Shown: positions 42,801 to 54,800 of the stretch, piece after piece
Numbering within the stretch: the stretch's first letter is position 1
Layout of the letters: each line of letters starts with the position of its first letter
Assembly (NCBI RefSeq): GCF_011397635.1
Contig: NC_064765.1
Location: forward strand, 34,143,132-34,207,131
Length of the DNA stretch: 64,000 nucleotides
Reading direction: 5' to 3'
DNA from: Epinephelus fuscoguttatus
Taxonomy: Eukaryota; Chordata; Actinopteri; Perciformes; Serranidae
The notes under the pieces: model-generated
The model's database searches: none
Told to the model about the DNA's origin: nothing
Seen by the model: the letters and a program-made list of their open reading frames with translations, nothing else
Position numbers and translations under genes: made by a program

Positions 42801-45800
42801 AAAAGCTTCTACTGCACTAGACGGGCTCTTATGACATTCGCCACCATGGTAAATCTAATCCCACAGTTTCACAGAATAGTTGTGTGCCCGCTGCAAATCT
42901 GTATCAGGCCAAAATGACTTTTTCCAATTCCAGGCCCCAGGGACAGCAACCCATCCTTGTCACATATGCTTGAGGCTCTTGGAGAAGTGAGAATTGCCAA
43001 CTTCAGTCAGGCCCAACTGCAGAACGAAACCTTTGTCAGCAACTGGTTCCAAACAAAGATTCGTCCATTTTTGGCCTCTCCATCCCCAACTTCCTATTCT
43101 GCCTTAGCGCCAAGAACTTCAGCTGCCATACATACCAGACTGTGTAAGTAAATGTGTGATATTTTGCCCTTTGAACAAGGTTGCAGAGGAACCTGCAGAT
43201 TTACAGTTGTCAAGTGTTTAAAGCCTTCTCTCAAATTTTAGTATCCAGGCATTCAGCAGCCAAATGGCATACATGGACAGAGAAAGACAGCACACAGTCT
43301 ACACTCATTTCATCAAGCCATTCCTTTCAAGAAACGACTCATCAGGTAAAGGCAGGTGCCCAAGCTCAATTTGGTGATGTCCTGATGGCATACAGTGGTT
43401 ACACCCTGCCAATGTCTTTCTTTCTGGCTTCTTTGCAGATCCTGGCTGTGTCTCATTTGACGGAGATAGTGAAGAGTGGCTACGGGCAAACCTTGGCGGC
43501 TTTTCTGGTTTTGCAACCCTACAGGATCTGCAAGCCCTAAATGCCAACTTCTCCAGTGTAAGTGGCACCTGTGGTGGTAGCATTCCTTTTTCCCCAAACT
43601 GAAATGTCTTTCCTGTGGCTTTGCAATTCCAGCTGTCTGATTTTGCATTGATTCCCTCTCGTAGGCCGAATCGTTGTCAGTGCTCACTCCTACTCAGGTG
43701 GCACAGTTTACACTGAGCTCAGGGGCCTTGAATGACACAAACCAAATCGACCGTGTGTTTGACCGTCTGGAGGAGGGCGATGCTCTGGAAAATGTGGACG
43801 AATTCCTGACGGAGCTCGCGGCAGAAGAAAAGGTAGGGTACTCTTGACACCCGGAAAAGAAAGACAATGCTAAGCTTTGAAGGAGCATAGTTCATACTTA
43901 GATACGTACGGAACCCTCTACATCAGCTGTAGGGGATTCGTTCAAGTGAAATATTTTGTTACATCCCTTCTCGCATCTTGTGTGGTGCACTATGGTATAA
44001 AAATCGTCTCATGTCATCATTTGTCAGGAACCTGATTTCCAGCCTCCTGTCAGAGATCGTGTAATGAATAGGACCTTCGCCATCATCAGTCGCCATTTCC
44101 GCAATTTGAGGAAGCCGACTGGTTCATGTGGTTCCATGTGACACTGGTTACTTTCCTTCCAAGTTTCAGTCCAATGATGCTGAAGAATGCAACCTCAGAC
44201 GTAAACTGCACAAACTACCATGTTGTGTGAGTAGCATTTCACATACAAGCAAGTTTGCATTGCAAAAAATACAACTGATGAAGGACTCCTTAAGAATGTT
44301 CCTTTTTGCCCTTTGCAGTGTGAGTGGGTTGGCCAAAGCTCACCCTGCAATGAGCCCACATAGACAACAAGAAATCACACGTGTTCTACTTGGTTACATG
44401 AGAAAATCTGCGGGTGTCATCAACAAGCCAGGTAGGAGTAATACAACAAACTGCGCCACGTGGTCGCCTTGTTCCATGTGTATCAACAAAGAAATTATGC
44501 TTGCTAAATTGTGCAGATGCTAACATCCATCTTTGTGCCTTAGTCTGCAGGCAGGGAATTGAGAATGATAGCGAATGGGTTGGGGCAAACTTGGGACCAT
44601 TTTCCCAACACGCAACGTACTCTGACCTCAAAGTCTTCAACCTTTCTAAGGTAAGTCATACGTTTTTCTCTCCTTCTTTTTAACCAGTCTTCCTTGAAAA
44701 CAGTAGCACAATATGCAGAACGTGGTGAATCTGCATAGAGCGGTGGTTTTTCCATGTCAGAGCGAAAGGAATTCATATATCCTCTTTGTTTGTGTCATCA
44801 GGGGAGGTTCTGGAATCCTCTCACCAAACCAGAAGGCTGAGCTGCTCCTGGATCCAGACAGCGGTGCTTTGGAGGATGAGGTCTTGGTGAGGGAGGTGTT
44901 GACAGGCTTGACAGAGTCCCCTGATGATGACCAGCTCGAGGAGTTTTTTGAGGCTTTTGCAGACATCAATAAGCAGGTGAATGCTTAACTTTGAGATTGC
45001 CATATTTTCCCACAAAGTTGCCTTGCAAAGCAACCACTTAAAACTTGCCCTGGGCTTGCAGAATTCTTGCCATATCTAATCAGGGGCCCAGATTTAACTC
45101 AAAATGATAAATTCCTCAAACGCTTCTTGTATCTGTTGTCCTTGATGATGGCTTGAGTCATTCCCTGATGCACTGTAGTATAAAGGTGCTTCACCAAACT
45201 TGCTCTCAATTCTACACTGATTTCAGAAATGTAAAATACTCACACCCGCACCCACCCCCACCCCCACCCCCACCCCCCGAAGTGAAACTTGAATCCTTTT
45301 ATTTCCAGAGAAACATCACCTCATCAAAAATCCAGCTGTGCGAGACACCATCTTGAACCTGACCTTGGCAGCCCTTGCTCCTGAATTTGAAGAATTTGAG
45401 CCTGAAGACTTTGAACTGTGGTTCCAGCGCCATTTGACTCCTGTGATGGCAAGCCTCCGCCCTGGCAGCTTGGTGGTGATCCCCAGAAACATCAGCTGTG
45501 CATCCTACGCAGCTATGTAAGAGACAATATTTCTGAAGTCCACAGCTCAACATTTTGGGTTTGCATCATGATGTCAGACTTTAGCTCCGGACAAGTCACA
45601 AAGATGTCTCTTTTCTTCCTTCAGCCTCACTGGTCTTCGGCAAAGCTTGGAATCTCTGCCACTGGACATTTCCTATGATGTCAGATCAAGCATAAAGTCA
45701 CTCAAGAAGAGATTCCCACGTACGTGGCAAAATGTTCACCTGACAAACTGTTTTCAGAAAAGCCAGTTACCACTACAATGACAAGAGCTGCACTGACGCC

Positions 45801-48800
45801 ATGCCTCCTTTCAATTTTTCTCTCAAACAGGTTGCTCAGTTCCAGATTCCTTCATGGTGAGTTTATGTCTATGGATGTAATTCATGGATCACTGTATATT
45901 GGATCGAAATTTACAGGACACAAGTCTGACACATTAACTTTGGCAAGGTGGCGCATTAAGGTATTTCAACTTTTAGTAGCTGTAGCCACTCGAATAACAA
46001 TTATGCTTTGCTTCTCCAGTGCAAAGAGAGTTGATGGTAAGTCTGTAAAGTACCAGACATTTTAACTTTGATGACAAGATAGCGTTGTGAAGGTACAATG
46101 CCTGATACACGAATATTGTCTTTTCACAGAGGACCACATCTGTGCTGCATTTGAACGGTAGGGCAATGACTGTTTAGTCCAGTGCTAAGTTTGTGTAGGT
46201 TCAGCTTGTCCTCACAGTCTAACTAAGGTGACGGTGATTAACTTGTTATTGCTCTCCTCAGATCTCAAATTGAACACACACTGTCTGTTGACAGTTCCTC
46301 AGAGGCCTTGTGCAATTTCACCATCACTGAGAATGCCTGCTCCTCGGTAAGATTGTTTTTCGTAAGCTGTGAATCCCAAAGAAAGATTTGGCTTTGGCTT
46401 CATTACCCTCGTGATAGAAATCTCCATAAGCTCTGAAACTCTTTGCTTTACTTCCTGTCTAATTTTTCCCAAGGCCACACATCTGACAGCCAGCAACGTT
46501 GCCACATTGATGAATTGCTCACTGCAAAGCCACAGGCCATTACCTGTAGAGGTCTGGAAGCTTTTCTTCCAAAAAGCTTCTACTGCACTAGACGGGCTCT
46601 TATGACATTCGCCACCATGGTAAATCTAATCCCACAGTTTCACAGAATAGTTGTGTGCCCGCTGCAAATCTGTATCAGGCCAAAATGACTTTTTCCAATT
46701 CCAGGCCCCAGGGACAGCAACCCATCCTTGTCACATATGCTTGAGGCTCTTGGAGAAGTGAGAATTGCCAACTTCAGTCAGGCCCAACTGCAGAACGAAA
46801 CCTTTGTCAGCAACTGGTTCCAAACAAAGATTCGTCCATTTTTGGCCTCTCCATCCCCCAACTTCCTATTCTGCCTTAGCGCCAAGAACTTCAGCTGCCA
46901 TACATACCAGACTGTGTAAGTAAATGTGTGATATTTTGCTCCCCTTTGAACAAGGTTGCAGAGGAACCTGCAGATTTACAGTTGTCAAGTGTTTAAAGCC
47001 TTCTCTCAAATTTTAGTATCCAGGCATTCAGCAGCCAAATGGCATACATGGACAGAGAAAGACAGCACACAGTCTACACTCATTTCATCAAGCCATTCCT
47101 TTCAAGAAACGACTCATCAGGTAAAGGCAGGTGCCCAAGCTCAATTTGGTGATGTCCTGATGGCATACAGTGGTTACACCCTGCCAATGTCTTTCTTTCT
47201 GGCTTCTTTGCAGATCCTGGCTGTGTCTCATTTGACGGAGATAGTGAAGAGTGGCTACGGGCAAACCTTGGCGGCTTTTCTGGTTTTGCAACCCTACAGG
47301 ATCTGCAAGCCCTAAATGCCAACTTCTCCAGTGTAAGTGGCACCTGTGGTGGTAGCATTCCTTTTTCCCCAAACTGAAATGTCTTTCCTGTGGCTTTGCA
47401 ATTCCAGCTGTCTGATTTTGCATTGATTCCTCTCGTAGGCCGAATCGTTGTCAGTGCTCACTCCTACTCAGGTGGCACAGTTTACACTGAGCTCAGGGGC
47501 CTTGAATGACACAAACCAAATCGACCGTGTGTTTGACCGTCTGGAGGAGGGCGATGCTCTGGAAAATGTGGACGAATTCCTGACGGAGCTCGCGGCAGAA
47601 GAAAAGGTAGGGTACTCTTGACACCCGGAAAAGAAAGACAATGCTAAGCTTTGAAGGAGCATAGTTCATACTTAGATACGTACGGAACCCTCTACATCAG
47701 CTGTAGGGGATTCGTTCAAGTGAAATATTTTGTTACATCCCTTCTCGCATCTTGTGTGGTGCACTATGGTATAAAAATCGTCTCATGTCATCATTTGTCA
47801 GGAACCTGATTTCCAGCCTCCTGTCAGAGATCGTGTAATGAATAGGACCTTCACCATCATCAGTCGCCATTTCCGCAATTTGAGGAAGCCGACTGGTTCA
47901 TGTGGTTCCATGTGACACTGGTTACTTTCCTTCCAAGTTTCAGTCCAATGATGCTGAAGAATGCAACCTCAGACGTAAACTGCACAAACTACCATGTTGT
48001 GTGAGTAGCATTTCACATACAAGCAAGTTTGCATTGCAAAAAATACAACTGATGAAGGACTCCTTAAGAATGTTCCTTTTTGCCCTTTGCAGTGTGAGTG
48101 GGTTGGCCAAAGCTCACCCTGCAATGAGCCCACATAGACAACAAGAAATCACACGTGTTCTACTTGGTTACATGAGAAAATCTGCGGGTGTCATCAACAA
48201 GCCAGGTAGGAGTAATACAACAAACTGCGCCACGTGGTCGTCTTGTTCCATGTGTATCAACAAAGAAATTATGCTTGCTAAATTGTGCAGATGCTAACAT
48301 CCATCTTTGTGCCTTAGTCTGCAGGCAGGGAATTGAGAATGATAGCGAATGGGTTGGGGCAAACTTGGGACCATTTTCCCAACACGCAACGTACTCTGAC
48401 CTCAAAGTCTTCAACCTTTCTAAGGTAAGTCATACGTTTTCTCTCCTTCTTGGTAACCAGTCTTCCTTGAAAACAGTAGCACAATATGCAGAACGTGGGG
48501 AATCTGCATAGAGCGGTGGTTTTTCCATGTCAGAGCGAAAAGGAATTCATATATCCTCTTTGTTTGTGTCATCAGGGGGAGGTTCTGGAATCCCTCTCAC
48601 CAAACCAGAAGGCTGAGCTGCTCCTGGATCCAGACAGCGGTGCTTTGGAGGATGAGGTCTTCGTGAGGGAGGTGTTGACAGGCTTGACAGAGTCCCCTGA
48701 TGATGACCAGCTCGAGGAGTTTTGAGGCTTTTGCAGACATCAATAAGCAGGTGAATGCTTAACTTTGAGATTGCCATATTTTCCCACAAAGTTGCCTTGC

Positions 48801-51800
48801 AAAGCAACCACTTAAAACTTGCCCTGGGCTTGCAGAATTCTTGCCATATCTAATCAGGGGCCCAGATTTAACTCAAAATGATAAATTCCTCAAACGCTTC
48901 TTGTATCTGTTGTCCTTGATGATGGCTTGAGTCATTCCCTGATGCACTGTAGTATAAAGGTGCTTCACCAAACTTGCTCTCAATTCTACACTGATTTCAG
49001 AAATGTAAAATACTCGCACCCGCACCCACCCCCACCCCCACCCCCACCCCCCTAAGTGAAACTTGAATCCTTTTATTTCCAGAGAAACATCACCCTCATC
49101 AAAAATCCAGCTGTGCGAGACACCATCTTGAACCTGACCTTGGCAGCCCTTGCTCCTGAATTTGAAGAATTTGAGCCTGAAGACTTTGAACTGTGGTTCC
49201 AGCGCCATTTGACTCCTGTGATGGCAAGCCTCCGCCCTGGCAGCTTGGTGGTGATCCCCAGAAACATCAGCTGTGCATCCTACGCAGCTATGTAAGAGAC
49301 AATATTTCTGAAGTCCACAGCTCAACATTTTGGGTTTGCATCATGATGTCAGACTTTAGCTCCGGACAAGTCACAAAGATGTCTCTTTTCTTCCTTCAGC
49401 CTCACTGGTCTTCGGCAAAGCTTGGAATCTCTGCCACTGGACATTTCCTATGATGTCAGATCAAGCATAAAGTCACTCAAGAAGAGATTCCCACGTACGT
49501 GGCAAAATGTTCACCTGACAAACTGTTTTCAGAAAAGCCAGTTACCACTACAATGACAAGAGCTGCACTGACGCCATGCCTCCCTTTCAATTTTTCTCAA
49601 ACAGGTTGCTCAGTTCCAGATTCCTTCATGGTGAGTTTATGTCTATGGATGTAATTCATGGATCACTGTATATTGGATCGAAATTTACAGGACACAAGTC
49701 TGACACATTAACTTTGGCAAGGTGGCCGCATTAAGGTATTTCAACTTTTAGTAGCTGTAGCCACTCGAATAACAATTATGCTTTGCTTCTCTCCAGTGCA
49801 AAGAGACCCCGGTTGATGGTAAGTCTGTAAAGTACCAGACATTTTAACTTTGATGACAAGATAGCGTTGTGAAGGTACAATGCCTGATACGAATATTGTC
49901 TTTTCACAGAGGACCACATCTGTGCTGCATTTGAACGGTAGGGCAATGACTGTTTAGTCCAGTGCTAAGTTTGCGTAGGTTCAGCTTGTCCTCACAGTCT
50001 AACTAAGGTGACGGTGATTAACTTGTTATTGCTCTCCTCAGATCTCAAATTGAACACACACTGTCTGTTGACAGTTCCTCAGAGGCCTTGTGCAATTTCA
50101 CCATCACTGAGAATGCCTGCTCCTCGGTAAGATACAATTACGTAAGCTGTGAATCCCAAAGAAAGATTTGGCTTTGGCTTCATTACCCTCGTGATAGAAA
50201 TCTCCATAAGCTCTGAAACTCTTTGCTTTACTTCCTGTCTAATTTTTCCCAAGGCCACACATCTGACAGCCAGCAACGTTGCCACATTGATGAATTGCTC
50301 ACTGCAAAGCCACAGGCCATTACCTGTAGAGGTCTGGAAGCTTTTCTTCCAAAAGCTTCTACTGCACTATAAGGTGCTCTTATGACATTCGCCACCATGG
50401 TAAATCTAATCCCACAGTTTCACAGAATAGTTGTGTGCCCGCTGCAAATCTGTATCAGGCCAAAATGACTTTTTCCAATTCCAGGCCCCCAGGGACAGCA
50501 ACCCATCCTTGTCACATATGCTTGAGGCTCTTGGAGAAGTGAGAATTGCCAACTTCAGTCAGGCCCAACTGCAGAACGAAACCTTTGTCAGCAACTGGTT
50601 CCAAACAAAGATTCGTCCATTTTTGGCCTCTCCATCCCCAACTTCCTATTCTGCCTTAGCGCCAAGAACTTCAGCTGCCATACATACCAGACTGTGTAAG
50701 TAAATGTGTGACATTTTTCTCACCTTTGAACAAGGTTGCAGAGGAACCTGCAGATTTACAGTTGTCAAGTGTTTAAAGCCTTCTCTCAAATTTTAGTATC
50801 CAGGCATTCAGCAGCCAAATGGCATACATGGACAGAGAAAGACAGCACACAGTCTACACTCATTTCATCAAGCCATTCCTTTCAAGAAACGACTCATCAG
50901 GTAAAGGCAGGTGCCCAAGCTCAATTTGGTGATGTCCTGATGGCATACAGTGGTTACACCCTGCCAATGTCTTTCTTTCTGGCTTCTTTGCAGATCCTGG
51001 CTGTGTCTCATTTGACGGAGATAGTGAAGAGTGGCTACGGGCAAACCTTGGCGGCTTTTCTGGTTTTGCAATCCTACAGGATCTGCAAGCCCTAAATGCC
51101 AACTTCTCCAGTGTAAGTGGCACCTGTGGTGGTAGCATTCCTTTTTCCCAAACTGAAATGTCTTTCCTGTGGTTTTGCAGCTGTCTGATTTTGTATTGAT
51201 TCCCTTTCGTAGGCCGAATCGTTGTCAGTGCTCACTCCTACTCAGGTGGCACAGTTTACACTGAGCTCAGGGGCCTTGAATGACACAAACCAAATCGACC
51301 GTGTGTTTGACCGTCTGGAGGAGGGCAATGCTCTGGAAAATGTGGACGAATTCCTGACGGAGCTTGCGGCAGAAGAAAAGGTAGGGTACTCTTGACACCC
51401 GGAAAAGAAAGACAATGCTAAGCTTTGAAGGAGCATAGTTCATACTTAGATACGTACGGAACCCTCTACATCAGCTGTAGGGGATTCGTTCAAGTGAAAT
51501 ATTTTGTTACATCCCTTCTCGCATCTTGTGTGGTGCACTATGGTATAAAAATCGTCTCATGTCATCATTTGTCAGGAACCTGATTTCCAGCCTCCTGTCA
51601 GAGATCGTGTAATGAATAGGACCTTCGCCATCATCAGTCCCCATTTCCCGCAATTTGAGGAAGCTGACTGGTTCATGTGGTTCCATGTGACACTGGTTAC
51701 TTTCCTTCCAAGTTTCAGTCCAATGATGCTGAAGAATGCAACCTCAGACATAAACTGCACAAACTACCATGTTGTGTGAGTAGCATTTCACATACAAGCA

Positions 51801-54800
51801 AGTTTGCATTGCAAAAAATACAACTGATGAAGGACTCCTTAAGAATGTTCCTTTTTGCCCTTTGCAGTGTGAGTGGGTTGGCCAAAGCTCACCCTGCAAT
51901 GAGCCTACCTAGACGACAAGGAATCACAGAAGTTCTTCTTGGTTACTTAAGACAATCTGCCAGTGTCATCAACAAGCCAGGTAGGGCTAACACATTATTC
52001 TGAAATATGCTGAATTGGCACTTAGAACAAAACTGGCACTTCATTTGTTCCACGTTTATCAACAACAAATAATGCCTGCTAAATCAGAACTATGCTAGTG
52101 ACTATCTTTTTGCCTTAGTTTGCAGACAGGGAATTCAGAGTGATGCTGAATGGCTTCAAATAAACCTGGGCCCCTTTTCCCAATACACAACATACGCTGA
52201 CCTCAAAGCTTTCAACCTCTCTGAGGTGAGTCATAAATTTTTCTACATATCTTCTGGGAAAATAGCAGTGTGATATGTGTTTCTCTACCGTATCAGTATG
52301 TGAACGCAACATTTTTTTATTAGTTAAACACATGTTCAACTTGTTCATTGCTTACTTTCTAAGGGCCATTAATATGGACATGAGCATTGTTTATTGGTGT
52401 TTTAAACAAAGTTCGGGCCTGTTGTCAGCTTCCTGTCCAGTTTAAAGGAAAGGAAGAGTTTTGGCCCGAACAGGCTCCCAGACTGTTGTTTTCAAGGGTC
52501 TGTAGTAAGGAAATGGTGTAATCCATAGTGGATTCTCAACTGCCCTCTTGTCAAAGGTTTTGGTGGGCTAATTTCTGAGCAGCAGAGCATTCCAGAGAAA
52601 ATGTGTGTGTGTGAATCTGTAAGGACATAGGATCAAGCAAAACGAGCTCCATCAGAGGGCCCTGCTTGCGTTCATAGGGTTACAAAGATTAATGGTTGCC
52701 CACAACACTGAAAGAAATTTGCAAGAGATTTTGTAACAAGTTGATAGTCTGAAGTTGAAGTCTGAAACAACTATCAGATCAGATTTTGGAGTTGGATTTA
52801 TTACATAGTCAGATGCCCTCTCCAGTAACACTGAAAAAGTGCCTGATTTCAAAAACAGAAGATAATCTTTTACTGACCCAACAAGCTGAATATCTGAAAT
52901 CTGTGTACAGTGTAACTGTTATGAGCACAGGGACAAGACCCACCAGCTGCACCAGAGAACAGCTGCTCAGGCTAGCCCTGAAATATGTGATGAACAAGGC
53001 CTCTAAGATATAGACAACACAGAAATTAATTCATGTTTCTACAGATTTTATCAGTCACTGTATTCCACAAATCAATCTACTAACCTAACAGCCTTAGAGG
53101 ATTTTTTTTAAGTAATGGAATGTTCCATCAGTCGATGATAATTGTGGCCGAACTGGAAACGATAATAACCACTTAAGAGATAAACTCTCCAACTAAATAA
53201 ACTATCTAGGCCTGGACAGATACCCTGCCCAATTTTTTAAAAAAATTCAAAACCCAGCTCTCCCCATTACTACTTTCTGTTTTTGAAGAGTTTTTATCTC
53301 ACTCCCTACCCTTCACTATGCCTCAGGCTGTCATCTCATTCTTTTAAAAAAAAAGATAAAGAGGAGCGTCGGTGGCTTAGTGGATAGAGCAGACGCCCCA
53401 TGTACAAAGGCTTCTTCCTTGCTGCAGTGGTCCTGGTTCAATTCTAGCCTGCAGCCCTTTGCTGCGTGTCCATCATTTCACGTGATCACACAGGTTTCAT
53501 AAAAGGTTGGCACTCCTTCTTCAACATCAGGCGACTTGTAAACAGTACTCAGGAATTGATTCTCACCTTAAATGCTGAAAAGGCATTTGATCGGGTGGAT
53601 TGGGACTTCTTGTTTCACACTTCACAAAAGTTTGGCTTCGGCCCTAAATTTATATCATGGATTAAGATCCTTTATTCATCCCCGGTTGCTGCAGTGCGTA
53701 CTAATAATAAAATATCTCAACTCAACTCAACTTTATTTATAAAGCGCTTTAAAACAACCACAGCTGAAACAAAGTGCTGTACACAGGAGGTCATAAAACA
53801 ACAAAACAGTGAGATAATAAAAAGCAGTTAAAACAAAAAAAACAATAAAAACAGCAACAAACAAATAAAAACAGAATGAGGTCTCATGCTGGGTTAAAAG
53901 CCAGTGAGTAAAAGTGGGTTTTAAGGTGGGTTTTAAAAACAGACAGTGAGGAGGCCTGTCTGATGTGCAGAGGTAGATTATTCCACATTTTTGGAGCAGC
54001 AACGGAGAATGCATGGTCTCGTCTAAGCGTTCGCTTGGACCTCGGTACCTCAAGGAGCAGCTGATCAGCTGACCTGAGGCACCGGGTAGGGGTGTAGGGG
54101 TGAAGAAGCTCAGAGAGGTAGGGCAGGGCGAGGCCATTTAAAGATTTAAAAACAAATAAAAGGATCTTAAAATGAACTCTAAAGTGCACAGGCAGCCAGT
54201 GGAGGGAGGCCAGGATGGGTGTAATGTCCTCTCTCATTCGTACTCCAGTTAGCAGACGAGCGGCAGCGTTCTGGACTAACTGGAGACATGCAAGGGAGGA
54301 CTGGCTAACTCCAAAATAAAGTGCATTGCAGTAATCCAGCTGAGATGTAATGAAGGCATGGATTACTGCTTCAAAGTGCTGATGTACAAGAAAAGGCTTC
54401 ACATGCTGCCTGAGGTGAAAGAAACTCGACTTTAGAACTGCACTAATTTGGCAGTCCAATTTAAAATCACTGTCCATCTTAAAACCCAAGTTAGTAACAG
54501 TAGACTTTGCATAAACTGCTAAAGGACCCAGATCAACAGGGGAGGAAACACAGGAGCCGCTGGGGCCAAACACCATCACCTCTGTTTTTTTTTTTTCATC
54601 AAAATTTAAAAAGTTTAGGGCCATCCAGGCTTTGATATCTTCAAGACATGACAGCAGGGGTTTGAGGGAAAATGCATCGCTTTTACTCAGGGGGACATAT
54701 ATCTGGCTGTCATCAGCATAGCAATGAAAAGTAACACCATGCTTTCTGAGGATAGACCCTAGGGGAAGCATATACAGGGAGAAAAGCAGGGGTCCTAAAA

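Larger units (their letters stand above)
41532..45308 (+). repeat. Block 12 (15 exons)
   Basis: Exons: 41532-41740, 41849-41943, 42056-42081, 42246-42266, 42360-42388, 42494-42578, 42704-42848, 42934-43143, 43242-43345, 43439-43557, 43665-43832, 44028-44226, 44319-44431, 44544-44650, 44802-44976. Exons 9, 10, 11, 13 and 14 have the intended lengths. Exons 4, 5, 7, 8, 12 and 15 are off by one or two bases. It shares TTTGTGTAGG in the intron after exon 5 with blocks 11 and 13. Confidence 0.9.
1..51905 (+). repeat. Tandem array of 14 blocks, period about 3.77 kb
   Basis: The same 3.75-3.78 kb sequence recurs head to tail. The first exon of the block begins at 99, 3876, 7636, 11405, 15167, 18943, 22695, 26450, 30222, 33990, 37758, 41532, 45309 and 49083, giving a mean period of about 3,768 bp. 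Exons and introns look equally similar between copies, so the amplification is recent or the copies are kept alike by conversion or unequal crossing-over. The left edge lies outside the window. The right edge is sharp, at about 51,905 inside an exon. Confidence 0.97.
49083..52225 (+). repeat. Block 14, edge copy, last part diverged
   Basis: Exons: 49083-49291, 49400-49494, 49605-49630, 49797-49818, 49910-49937, 50042-50126, 50254-50399, 50485-50695, 50797-50900, 50994-51112, 51213-51380, 51576-51775, 51868-51980, 52119-52225. This is the cleanest copy: only exons 7 and 8 are off, by one base each. From about 51,150 on, true substitutions accumulate, and after about 51,905 the sequence is clearly diverged. 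Its expected exon 15 is represented by the diverged exon at 57,445, beyond the transposon-filled intron. Confidence 0.9.

Noticed and set aside
1..51905. CRISPR array or prokaryotic repeat locus
   Set aside because: The period is 3.77 kb, with spliced exons and vertebrate transposons; nothing fits short direct repeats with spacers.
1..52225. Fourteen separate duplicated genes or pseudogenes
   Set aside because: No block has its own start codon, signal peptide, stop exon or polyadenylation signal, and each block ends in phase 0 directly into the next one's first exon, so a single gene is more likely.
53370..53445. A functional tRNA gene
   Set aside because: A and B boxes are present, but the flanks are those of a SINE and no proper cloverleaf with acceptor stem is seen.
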